From NCBI GenBank assembly GCA_036407095.1, contig DASWZV010000158.1:124001-188000 (forward strand): a stretch of DNA of 64,000 nt, given 5' to 3'. Shown here piece after piece: positions 53,320 to 61,485 of the stretch. The notes under the pieces were generated by a model that made no database searches, was not told the DNA's origin, and worked only from the letters and a program-made list of their open reading frames with translations. A program made the translations under genes and the position numbers. Within the stretch, counting starts at the first letter, position 1; every line of letters begins with the position of its first letter. The stretch comes from Gp6-AA40 sp036407095 (lineage in GTDB: Bacteria > Acidobacteriota > Vicinamibacteria > Vicinamibacterales > UBA2999).

Positions 53320-55952
53320 AGAACTGGTTCCGAAGACGACCGTCCGACGACGAGATAAAGGAGGAACTGGAAGCGCACGTCGCGATGCGCGCGGAGCATG
53401 ATGGCGTGGACGAGGCCGCGGCGCGGCGTCGCCTCGGCAACGTGCTGCACACGCGCGAGTCGATGCGCCGCGTCTGGATCGCCGCGTGGTGGGACGCGCT
53501 GCGACAGGACGCGCATTACACGTGGCGCTCATGGCGGCGACGCCCTGGCTTCGCGCTCGGAGCGATCCTCGTGCTGGCGCTCGGGCTCGGCTCGTCCACC
53601 GCGCTCTTCGCCGCACTCGACCGCGTGCTCTTCCGTCCGCTGCCGTACGCCGATCCCACTCGGCTCGTGTCGGTCGGCCTGCTCGGAACACCCGGCGGAT
53701 CGCTGGCCGACGCCGAGACGGTCCTCGACAAGGCTTACGCGCAGATGTGGAGCACCACGCCGGCGCCGTTCGAATCGGTCGCGGCGATGGATACCTGGAC
53801 GTGCGACATCGCCGAAGAGCGGCCGGAGCGCGTCCGGTGCGGCCCCGTCGATCACACCTTCCTGCGCACGCTGGGCGTGCGCGTGGCGCTCGGCCGCGAC
53901 TTCGTGCCCGAAGACGACGTGCGCGGCGCGCCGCGCGTGGCGCTCATCAGTCACGGATTGTGGGTGCGCCGCTATGGTGCGGATTCAGGAGCCATTGGCC
54001 GCTCGTTGAATCTCGAGGCCGCGATGCCGCTGCCGCACGTCCGCATCGTCGGCGTCCTGCCTCCCGATTTCGAAATGCCCCTGGAGGCCGCGGACATCTT
54101 GCTGCCATCGCAATTGCGGCCGCTGGATGCCCTCGCGCCTTTCGGGACGCTGATCATGGCGATTGCCCGCCTCAAGCACGACGTGACACCCGAGCGCGCG
54201 AAACAGATGCTCGCGCCGCAACTGCCCGAGATGCTGGCGTCGATGGGGCCGCGGTCGTTCGCCGCTGCGTGGAGTGTGCGGCCGCTGCACGATCGGCGGG
54301 TCGGAGATGCGGCCCGCGTCGCGTGGCCTCTGATCGGCGCGGTGGCCGTCTTCCTGCTGATCGCGTGCGTGAACGTCGCCAACCTCCTGCTCGCGCGTCT
54401 TGCCGAGCGGCAACGGGAGTTCGAGGTGCGTGCGGCCGTCGGCGCCGGCACGCTCCGCCTCGCGCGACTCGCACTGGCCGAGAGCCTGCTGCTCACGCTC
54501 GCGGCGGGCACTATCGGGCTCCTTTTAGCCTTCGCGCTCCTCCGAACGTTCGTCGCGATAGCGCCGGCCGGAGTGCCCGGCGTTGGGGACGCCTCGATCG
54601 ACGTCCGCGTGTTCGTCCTGGCCGCCTCCATGGTTCTCATCGTCGGGATCGCCATCGGCCTCTGGCCTGCGGTCTCGCTCTTTCGCGCGGGCGGAATGCC
54701 GAGATTGCGTTCGACACGCTCAGACGCTCTGGGTGCGCGGCCGCGCGTGCGCTTTGCCCTGGTGACGACGCAGGTGGCACTGACGCTGGCGCTGCTCGCG
54801 GGGTCGGCGCTGCTGCTGCGCAGCCTGTGGAACGTCGTCAACGCGCCGCTCGGATTCGAAGAGTCGCGAGTGGTCACGATGACCGCGTGGCTCAGCAACG
54901 CCACGAAGTATCCAACGGCGGCACATCGGTCCACGTTCTTCGAGGAGCTGCTCGCACGCGCGCGTGCCGCAACGGGAACCTTGTCGGCAGCTTTGAGCGA
55001 CGCGCCGGCGTTGCCAAGCCCGCCGCTGATCGGATCGATTGATATTGCTGTCGAAGACCAACCAGCCGGTTCGCGCGCACCGCATCCGAGGATTGGCATT
55101 CGCGAGGTGACGCCGCAATTCTTCGAGACGTTCCGCATACGACTGGTTGAAGGCAGGTCGCTCCTCGAGGCCGATTGGACCGGGGAGCCTGCAGTGGTGC
55201 TCAACCAGTCGGCGAGACGCGTGCTGTTCGCAGGCGAGCGCGCGATTGGACAACGGATCCGTCCGCGCAACGCAACTGGCGATGGAGCAGGACGAGATCC
55301 CAACGCCGGGTGGTACACCGTCGTGGGTGTGTCGACGGATGTCCGCAACGGACAACGAGTCACCGATCCGGTCAACCCGGAAATCTACGTGGTCGCCCGG
55401 CACGGCACCTGGGGACGCATCGGACGTCTGTCGCTTCGTACGACTGCGGGTGCCGCGGACGCTGAAGCCCTGCTTCGGACGATCGCCGGCAATATCGATC
55501 CGACGCTGCTCGTGACCTTCGACACGGTCGATGAGCGGATCGATCGCCTGATCGCGCGACCGCGTTTCGCGGCCTGGCTGCTAACGGCGTTTGCCGCGCT
55601 CGCGCTGCTGCTTGCGGCTGCCGGGTTGTACAGCGTGACGTCGTATCTGGTGGCACAGCGCCGCCGCGACATCGGCGTACGAATCGCGATCGGCGCCTCG
55701 CCGCGCGACGTGGCGCAGCAGGTCGTGGGCGAAGCCGGGCGCTGGATCATCGGCGGTGCGGTGGTCGGATCTGCGCTCGGCTGGATGGGTACGCGTGTAC
55801 TGCAGTCGCAGCTGTACGAAGTCCAGGCACTGGACCCGTGGTCCTGGACCGGCGCGCTGTTCGCGCTCGCGGTAGTGCTGATGATGGCGGTCTTCAGTCC
55901 TGCATATCGCGCCGCACACGTCGACCCGGTTTCGGCGCTGAGAGCGGATTAA
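53310..55952 (+). CDS. MacB/FtsX-type ABC permease 1 (880 aa)
   Basis: Acidobacterial duplicated-permease architecture: an N-terminal cytoplasmic helical domain ('DDEIKEELEAHVAMRAEHDG'), TM helix 'GFALGAILVLALGLGSSTAL', MacB periplasmic domain, FtsX domain 1 ('VAVFLLIACVNVANLLLARL'), TM helices, second periplasmic domain and FtsX domain 2 ('LLLAAAGLYSVTSYLVAQRR'). It has no ATPase domain of its own, and none is encoded nearby. It overlaps the PadR gene by 10 bp, so expression is set by that regulator. The paralogue at 56910 is very similar over its whole length, so a tandem duplication produced the pair. Substrate unknown; efflux of toxic or lipid-like molecules is the usual guess. Confidence 0.93.
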   Translation: MDVKNWFRRRPSDDEIKEELEAHVAMRAEHDGVDEAAARRRLGNVLHTRESMRRVWIAAWWDALRQDAHYTWRSWRRRPGFALGAILVLALGLGSSTALFAALDRVLFRPLPYADPTRLVSVGLLGTPGGSLADAETVLDKAYAQMWSTTPAPFESVAAMDTWTCDIAEERPERVRCGPVDHTFLRTLGVRVALGRDFVPEDDVRGAPRVALISHGLWVRRYGADSGAIGRSLNLEAAMPLPHVRIVGVLPPDFEMPLEAADILLPSQLRPLDALAPFGTLIMAIARLKHDVTPERAKQMLAPQLPEMLASMGPRSFAAAWSVRPLHDRRVGDAARVAWPLIGAVAVFLLIACVNVANLLLARLAERQREFEVRAAVGAGTLRLARLALAESLLLTLAAGTIGLLLAFALLRTFVAIAPAGVPGVGDASIDVRVFVLAASMVLIVGIAIGLWPAVSLFRAGGMPRLRSTRSDALGARPRVRFALVTTQVALTLALLAGSALLLRSLWNVVNAPLGFEESRVVTMTAWLSNATKYPTAAHRSTFFEELLARARAATGTLSAALSDAPALPSPPLIGSIDIAVEDQPAGSRAPHPRIGIREVTPQFFETFRIRLVEGRSLLEADWTGEPAVVLNQSARRVLFAGERAIGQRIRPRNATGDGAGRDPNAGWYTVVGVSTDVRNGQRVTDPVNPEIYVVARHGTWGRIGRLSLRTTAGAADAEALLRTIAGNIDPTLLVTFDTVDERIDRLIARPRFAAWLLTAFAALALLLAAAGLYSVTSYLVAQRRRDIGVRIAIGASPRDVAQQVVGEAGRWIIGGAVVGSALGWMGTRVLQSQLYEVQALDPWSWTGALFALAVVLMMAVFSPAYRAAHVDPVSALRAD

Positions 55953-55982
55953 AGAGGGATCTGTCGTACGGAGTTCAGGTAT

Positions 55983-56897
55983 ATGCGGATGCAGAGTGTG
56001 GCCATTTTCATGATCGCAGTGGTCCCAGTGGTGGCAGCGCCGCAGCAGTTCCTCCCGGCGCCGCCAGGCGCGCCCGTCGATCCGAACACACGGTACGAGG
56101 TCGTGGCGATCAAGCCCAGCGACGGCGGCCTGATGACCCTACGGTCGACGCCGGGGCACTTCGAGGCCACGAACGTGCCCCTCGGGCTACTGCTCCGTCA
56201 GGCGCTGCAGAAATCGGACTATCAGATCCTCGGCCTTCCCGGCTGGGTCGACTCGGAGCGCTACTCGATCAGGGCGACGGCGCCAGAGGGTATCCCACTG
56301 ACTGCGTCATCGACGATGCTGCTCAACCTGCTGAAGGACCGGTTCCAGTTGGTCACGCATCCCGAAACCCGCGAGCTGCCGATCTTCAATCTCGTCGTCG
56401 CACGCGCGGACGGACGGCTCGGTCCCAACCTCAAGCCGACGCCCACCGAGTGCCAGTCCATCATCGCGGAAAGGATCGCCGATGCGAAGGCGGCAGCGGG
56501 ACGGGGCAGCCCGCCCCCACTTCCGCCGCTCGGTGATCCGAACGGGCCGCCGCCGTGCGGATTTCAACGTATGGGCCCCGGCCTCGCCGCCGGCAGCGGT
56601 CGCACCGTTGCTGACATCGTCCCCTACCTGGCTGACCTCGTGAGTCGCCCCGTGATCGACAAGACCGGACTGACGGGCATGCATGACTTCACGCTCAAGT
56701 ACGCGCCAGAGTCCGCAAGCGCTCCCGGCATTTTCAAATTGCTGGGGACGGGCCCCGTGCCGCTGCCGGCCGTCGACCCCGATACCCCCAGCCTCGCCGC
56801 CGCACTGCAGGAGCAGCTTGGGTTGAAGCTCGAAGGCGCCCGCGGCGCGGTGGAGGTCACCGTCGTCGACAAGTTCGAGAGACCGACGCTCGACTAG
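55983..56897 (+). CDS. TIGR03435-family soil-associated protein (304 aa)
   Basis: The recognisable family sequence is 'YEVVAIKPSDGG', 'STPGHFEATNVPLGLLLRQA', 'YQILGLPGWVDSERYSIRAT', 'NLLKDRFQLVTHPETRELPI' and 'LADLVSRPVIDKTGLTGMHD'. The N-terminus has a signal-like hydrophobic stretch (MRMQSVAIFMIAVVPVVAAP). The family is abundant in soil Acidobacteriota and has no known function. It lies 30 bp after permease 1 and 12 bp before permease 2, so all are probably co-transcribed from the PadR promoter. The linker 'GSPPPLPPLGDPNGPPP' in the middle is proline-rich. Confidence 0.9.
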   Translation: MRMQSVAIFMIAVVPVVAAPQQFLPAPPGAPVDPNTRYEVVAIKPSDGGLMTLRSTPGHFEATNVPLGLLLRQALQKSDYQILGLPGWVDSERYSIRATAPEGIPLTASSTMLLNLLKDRFQLVTHPETRELPIFNLVVARADGRLGPNLKPTPTECQSIIAERIADAKAAAGRGSPPPLPPLGDPNGPPPCGFQRMGPGLAAGSGRTVADIVPYLADLVSRPVIDKTGLTGMHDFTLKYAPESASAPGIFKLLGTGPVPLPAVDPDTPSLAAALQEQLGLKLEGARGAVEVTVVDKFERPTLD

Positions 56898-56909
56898 AAA
56901 GGTGTTGCG

Positions 56910-59582
56910 ATGGGTACGAAACGCGGCTGGTTCCGACAGCGACCATCGGACGACGAGATGCGGGAAGAGCTCGAGGCGCACGTCGCGATGCGCGCGGAAC
57001 ACGACGGCGTGGACGAGGCCGCGGCGCGGCGGCGTCTGGGCAACGTGCTGCGCACACGAGAGGAGATGCGGCGCGTCTGGATCGCCAGGTGGTGGGACGC
57101 CCTGCGACAGGACGCGCATTACACGTGGCGCTCATGGCGCCGCCGGCCGGCGTTCGCGGTCGCAGCGATCCTGGTGCTCGGCCTCGGAATCGGTGCCTCT
57201 ACTGCGCTCTTCGCGGCGCTCGACCGGGTGCTCTTCAAGCCGCTTCCGTACCCGGATCCCGATCGCCTCGTCTCGGTCGGGCGCATAACAGTCCCGCTCG
57301 TGTTCGAGACTCAGACCGAGTCGAACATCGACGCGTTCTACGTGCAGGAGTGGGGTTCGCCGCCGGCGCCATTCCAGTCGATGACGGCAATCGCTGCACT
57401 TGTCGGTCCCCGGACCTGCGAGACCGCGGAGGGACTGCCGGAGGGCCTACGCTGCGACCTCGTTGAGCACAACTTTCTGCGCGTCCTGGGCAGGAGCGTC
57501 GCGCTGGGCCGCGACTTCGCGCCACAGGACGATACGCGCGGGGCGCCGCAGGTCGCGATCATCAGCCACTCGCTGTGGGTCCGGCGCTTCGGCGCGGACC
57601 CCGAAGTCGTCAATCGGACCCTGAGTCTCGATCGGGCGGGATCGCGACTGCAGGCTCGCATCATCGGCGTCTTGCCGCCGGACTTCGAGATGCCTTTCGA
57701 AACCGGCGACGTTCTGCTCCCGGCCCAACTGCGTCCCATTGACCCGAACAGCCGGTTCCGCTCGGGGCTCGCCGTCCTCGCGCGACTCCGACCAGACGTG
57801 ACACCCGATCGTGCGAGGCAGATGCTGGAGTCGCGGTGGCCGAAGATCAGTCAATTGCCGGCGGGACCCGGGTTTCGTGAAGAATGGCGCGTGCGGCCAC
57901 TGCGCGACCGGCGGTTCGGTGGGGCCGCGCGTGTCGCCTGGCTGCTGATGGGCGCTGTCGCCGTCTTCCTGCTGATCGCCTGCGTGAACGTCACGAACCT
58001 CATGCTGGCACGCGTCGGCGAGCGCCGCCGGGAGTTCGGCCTCCGCGCCGCGATCGGCGCGGGCAGGACCCGGCTCGCGCGCCTGGCCCTCGCAGAGAGC
58101 CTGCTGCTCGCGCTCGCGGCAGGCGGCATGGGACTCCTTGTCGCCTTCACCCTCCTCGAGACGTTCGTCGCGATGGCGCCGCCTGGTATTCCGGGAGTTG
58201 CTGACGCCTCGATCGATCTGCGCGTCTTCCTCGTGGTCGCCCTGCTCGTCGTCATCACCGGGACCGCAATCGGCCTGTGGCCGGCGCTTTCCGTTTTGCG
58301 AGTGGGGGAACTGCACGGACTTCGTTCGACGAATCCGTCATCGGGCGCGAGGCCGCGCGTTCGGTTTGCGCTGGTGACCACGCAGATCGCGCTGACGTTG
58401 GCGCTGCTCGGAGGCTCCGCGCTGCTGCTGCGGAGCCTGTGGCACGTGATCAATGTACCGCTCGGTTTCGACGCGGACCGTGTGGTCACACTGACCGCAG
58501 CGCTTAGCCCCGTCCGGTATCCGACTGGCGAGCATGGGGCCGCGTTCCTCGAAGAATTGTTTGCGCGCGCGAAGGCGACGCCGCGTGTGGAATCGGTTGC
58601 GATGAGCAACGCGCCGCCGCCACCCCTTCTTTCGAGCGTGCGCGCGCCGATCGAGCTCGAAGGCCGGCCCCTCGAGCCCAACGCGCTGCGGCCTCCGATT
58701 CGGTTCCGATCGGTGACGCCGCAGTATTTCGAGACATTCCGGATCCCGGTGGTCCGCGGTCGGACGCTGCAGGCGGCCGATGTGGGCGGCGAGCCGGCCG
58801 CCGCCATCAACGAATCCGCCGAGCGGGTACTGTTTGCCGGCGAGCGCGCGCTCGGACGGCGTATTCGGTTCCCGCCGCCCCCAAACATCCCCGGCTTTCC
58901 CCTCCAGCTGATGCAGCGACCGTGGTACACCGTGGTGGGAGTGATCGCCGACGTCCGAAACGCTCAGGCCCTCACCGAAGCGCCGAACCCTGAGATCTAC
59001 TTTGCGGCGAGGCCGGGAAGATGGGTGGATTTGCTCCCGGCAGGATCGCGGGGCGTTCTCTCGGTTCGCACGACAACGAGTCCTTCCGACGCGGCTGCGT
59101 TCCTCAGGCACATCGCTGCCGACCTCGATCCGCGGCAGCTCGTGACGATCCAGACGGGCGATGAGCTTCTCACTGCAGCGACTGCGCAGCCACGCTTCAT
59201 CGCATGGCTGTTGACGGCGTTCGCCGCGCTTGCGCTGCTGCTGGCGGCCGCCGGTTTGTACAGCGTCGCGTCGTATCTGGTGCTGCAACGGCGCCGCGAC
59301 ATCGGCGTGCGAATGGCGGTCGGCGCCTCGCCACGCGAGGTGGCGAAGCAAGTCGTAAGTGAGGCGGCGCGCTGGATCATTGCCGGCGCGATTGCCGGCG
59401 CTGTGCTTGGCTGGATCGGTACGCGTGCGATGCAGTCCCAGCTCTACGAAGTCCGCGCGCTGGATCCGTGGTCGTGGACAGGCGCGCTGCTCGCGCTTGC
59501 GGTGGTGCTGGTGATCGCGGTCTTCAGGCCTGCGTATCGCGCCGCCCACGTTGACCCGGTGACGGCGCTGAGGTCCGAATGA
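56910..59582 (+). CDS. MacB/FtsX-type ABC permease 2 (890 aa)
   Basis: Same domain order as permease 1: N-terminal helical domain ('DDEMREELEAHVAMRAEHDG'), TM 'AFAVAAILVLGLGIGASTAL', MacB domain, FtsX domain 1 ('VAVFLLIACVNVTNLMLARV') and FtsX domain 2 ('LLLAAAGLYSVASYLVLQRR'). An AAAGGTG box lies 4 nt before the ATG at 56910. It has no PadR of its own and lies 12 bp after the TIGR03435 gene, so it is likely expressed with permease 1. The two duplicates may form a heterodimer that docks a shared ATPase; that is inference. Confidence 0.93.
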   Translation: MGTKRGWFRQRPSDDEMREELEAHVAMRAEHDGVDEAAARRRLGNVLRTREEMRRVWIARWWDALRQDAHYTWRSWRRRPAFAVAAILVLGLGIGASTALFAALDRVLFKPLPYPDPDRLVSVGRITVPLVFETQTESNIDAFYVQEWGSPPAPFQSMTAIAALVGPRTCETAEGLPEGLRCDLVEHNFLRVLGRSVALGRDFAPQDDTRGAPQVAIISHSLWVRRFGADPEVVNRTLSLDRAGSRLQARIIGVLPPDFEMPFETGDVLLPAQLRPIDPNSRFRSGLAVLARLRPDVTPDRARQMLESRWPKISQLPAGPGFREEWRVRPLRDRRFGGAARVAWLLMGAVAVFLLIACVNVTNLMLARVGERRREFGLRAAIGAGRTRLARLALAESLLLALAAGGMGLLVAFTLLETFVAMAPPGIPGVADASIDLRVFLVVALLVVITGTAIGLWPALSVLRVGELHGLRSTNPSSGARPRVRFALVTTQIALTLALLGGSALLLRSLWHVINVPLGFDADRVVTLTAALSPVRYPTGEHGAAFLEELFARAKATPRVESVAMSNAPPPPLLSSVRAPIELEGRPLEPNALRPPIRFRSVTPQYFETFRIPVVRGRTLQAADVGGEPAAAINESAERVLFAGERALGRRIRFPPPPNIPGFPLQLMQRPWYTVVGVIADVRNAQALTEAPNPEIYFAARPGRWVDLLPAGSRGVLSVRTTTSPSDAAAFLRHIAADLDPRQLVTIQTGDELLTAATAQPRFIAWLLTAFAALALLLAAAGLYSVASYLVLQRRRDIGVRMAVGASPREVAKQVVSEAARWIIAGAIAGAVLGWIGTRAMQSQLYEVRALDPWSWTGALLALAVVLVIAVFRPAYRAAHVDPVTALRSE

Positions 59583-59765
59583 TAGCGCTCACCGCGACCG
59601 TTGGTGTCGGCCCATGAGTCGTGCTCGGCGACGGTGTCCCTCAACCGTGTGCGTGTGTTCGCGCACGTCAGCCGATCGGATGGTTTCTGTCCATCGATGG
59701 TAACGATTCCTTCCGCCGGGGAGCTGATCCTCGAGCGCTACTGAGCTTTGTGCAGGGCTCGAGAA

Positions 59766-59930
59766 CTAATCAGGAAGGGGTAGTTTCCCCGGCTGCCGCG
59801 GCGGCTTCGGCTTGTCGGAAGCGGTGTCCCTCACCCGCTCGTCCGGATGCCTCTCGGGCTTCTCTTTCTTCTGCTGCTGTTGCTCCGACGACTGACCCTG
59901 CTGCTGGCGGATCCGATCTTCCTTGCGCAT
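59766..59930 (-). CDS. Small hydrophilic Gln/Lys/Pro-rich protein (54 aa)
   Basis: A GGAGG box (5-nt spacing) precedes the ATG at 59930. The product is highly charged and Gln-rich: 'MRKEDRIRQQQGQSSEQQQQ' at the start and 'PPRQPGKLPLPD' at the end, with no hydrophobic segment. It is probably disordered. I recall similar short proteins ending in 'PGKLPLPD' in other soil and aquatic bacteria, with no known function; that link is from memory. The gene is too short to be found by length filters but has a good ribosome binding site, consistent composition and no competing gene on either strand. It is a single gene in the gap between permease 2 and the next secreted protein. Confidence 0.65.
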   Translation of the reverse strand: MRKEDRIRQQQGQSSEQQQQKKEKPERHPDERVRDTASDKPKPPRQPGKLPLPD

Positions 59931-60137
59931 CTCAGCCTCCGCTTCGTTGCGTCATGGATCAGCGTGCAAGGACCAAGCCGCGTGCTGCGGCTGAGAGCCT
60001 ACTCAGGTGCGCTCTCGAGGGCCGCCGCAAGGCGGCGTGTCGTGGAACAGCTGGGCCTCATCGCGAGTGTTCGATCTGCCGAACAGCGCACCTTCCTGCT
60101 CGCGGACGCTCAACCCGTTTTAGGTGATGCCGCCTCT

Positions 60138-61025
60138 TTACTCCCAACCGCCGTTGCGCTTCTCGATTGGCAGGATGCGCATGAACGCTTCCACGGCGTG
60201 GATCTGACGGTCGTAGACCTTGAACGTCTCCCACACCGTCAGCTGATCGCCGCCGCGCTCGCGCACACCCCACGCCATGCGCAGCCACACGATGCCCATG
60301 CGCTCGTCCACGGCGATGACGCGCGTCTGCACGTCACCCAGGCGCTCAAAGATCGCGAGCGACTGAGTGGAGATGTTCTGGCAGCCCGGAGCGAACTTGC
60401 AGTCCGGCCCGGCCATCACCTGGCCGTTCTCGTAGCGATAGGCGTCGGGAGCGAACGGCGCGTTCACGGCAGCGAAGGTCTTCGCGGCATTGAGCCCTTG
60501 CGGGTAGTGCATGGCCGCTTTGATCGCTTCGTCACGAGTGGCGAGCTGCTCAGGACGGGGCGCGTAGTTCATCACGGCGCTCGCCGCGCTCAGGCCATCG
60601 ATGTTGAAGATGAGCCCTTCCGCCCGGCCGCGTGTGGCCACCAGCTCGATTTCGGTGATTTTGTCGGCGACGACCTTCAGCCTCACCACCAGCAGCACCG
60701 GCGCCCCACTCTCCTCCACCACGACATCGGCGCCCGCCACGCCGGCGCGCTCGTCGATGATGTCCTGGCGGAAGCCGCGCAGGCGGGTCACGGTGTTGAC
60801 GAGGCCGACCTTCGCGAGCGGCTTGTCGACGGCATCTTCGGTCACACGCAGTGCCTCGGCGACGGGCAGGCCGGTCACGTCGTGCTTCACCAGCGCATAC
60901 AGCAGCTGCGTCACCTTGCCTCGAAGGCATTCGCGGTCACACCTGGTAGCGTCACGTTGCGCGTTTACGGTGGCACCCCACGCGCAACACGCCATCAGCA
61001 TTCCGACGATCGTCCAGTTCTTCAC
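60138..61025 (-). CDS. Secreted protein with possible SnoaL/NTF2-like domains (295 aa)
   Basis: A signal peptide (MKNWTIVGMLMACCAWGATV, cleavage near 'VNA') is followed by two related-looking halves: 'DRECLRGKVTQLLYALVKHD', 'LRVTEDAVDKPLAKVGLVNT' and 'LLVVRLKVVADKITEIELVA', then 'DEAIKAAMHYPQGLNAAKTF' and 'GDQLTVWETFKVYDRQIHAV'. These strand-helix patterns look like SnoaL-type domains. I recall the family (DUF8021-like) in fungi and bacteria with no known function. Cys pairs near residues 29-34 and in 'CKFAPGCQ' suggest disulfides in the periplasm. It is divergent from the second PadR-permease unit. Confidence 0.6.
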   Translation of the reverse strand: MKNWTIVGMLMACCAWGATVNAQRDATRCDRECLRGKVTQLLYALVKHDVTGLPVAEALRVTEDAVDKPLAKVGLVNTVTRLRGFRQDIIDERAGVAGADVVVEESGAPVLLVVRLKVVADKITEIELVATRGRAEGLIFNIDGLSAASAVMNYAPRPEQLATRDEAIKAAMHYPQGLNAAKTFAAVNAPFAPDAYRYENGQVMAGPDCKFAPGCQNISTQSLAIFERLGDVQTRVIAVDERMGIVWLRMAWGVRERGGDQLTVWETFKVYDRQIHAVEAFMRILPIEKRNGGWE

Positions 61026-61093
61026 GTCAATCCCCCCTCGCGGCGAACGTAGTGTATGCCGAACGCTCGTCTGACGAGCGCATTCACTCCGAC

Positions 61094-61123
61094 TTGCGTC
61101 GGGTCACCATCTGTCTGTAGCAT
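61094..61123 (+). promoter_or_regulatory. Promoter of the second PadR-permease unit
   Basis: TTGCGT (61094-61099) and TAGCAT (61118-61123), 18 bp apart. The predicted transcript start is just before the ATG at 61132, as with the first PadR unit, so this mRNA would also be leaderless. Confidence 0.55.
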
Positions 61124-61131
61124 ATGTGTCT

Positions 61132-61485
61132 ATGCCACACACTGAGAGCCGCATCCTCGATCGCGAACTGAAGAAGGGCTCCGCCGAATTGATCATCCTG
61201 TCAATCCTCGAGGCGCGGCCCCGCCATGGCTACGAGATCAGCAAGTTGATCGAGAGCCGTTCCAACGGACAGCTCAAGTTCCACGTCGCCTCGCTGTATC
61301 CGCTGCTCTATCGCCTCGAGGAGCGCGGCTGGCTACAAGGACGATGGGTCGAGAAGACCGGCCAGCGGCGTCGACGCTTCTACAGCCTGACGACGGCCGG
61401 CCGGCGCGTGCTCGACGCGCAGCGAAGTACATGGAAGAAGTTCGTCGCGGCGATCGGACTGATCACCGGAGTGGACCATGCCTGA
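61132..61485 (+). CDS. PadR-family transcriptional regulator (117 aa)
   Basis: Typical PadR core: 'AELIILSILEARPRHGYEIS', 'FHVASLYPLLYRLEERGWLQ' and 'RRRRFYSLTTAGRRVLDAQR'. The ATG at 61132 is preferred to the GTG at 61126 because of the predicted promoter position. Its stop lies inside the first codons of the following permease (8-bp overlap), so it forms a coupled regulator-transporter pair. It likely represses its own promoter until a small ligand binds. Confidence 0.9.
   Translation: MPHTESRILDRELKKGSAELIILSILEARPRHGYEISKLIESRSNGQLKFHVASLYPLLYRLEERGWLQGRWVEKTGQRRRRFYSLTTAGRRVLDAQRSTWKKFVAAIGLITGVDHA

Noticed and set aside
60021..60036. GCCGCC-GCAA-GGCGGC hairpin as terminator of the secreted-protein gene
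   Set aside because: Only a 6-bp stem with no T-run and about 100 bp past the stop; not enough support.
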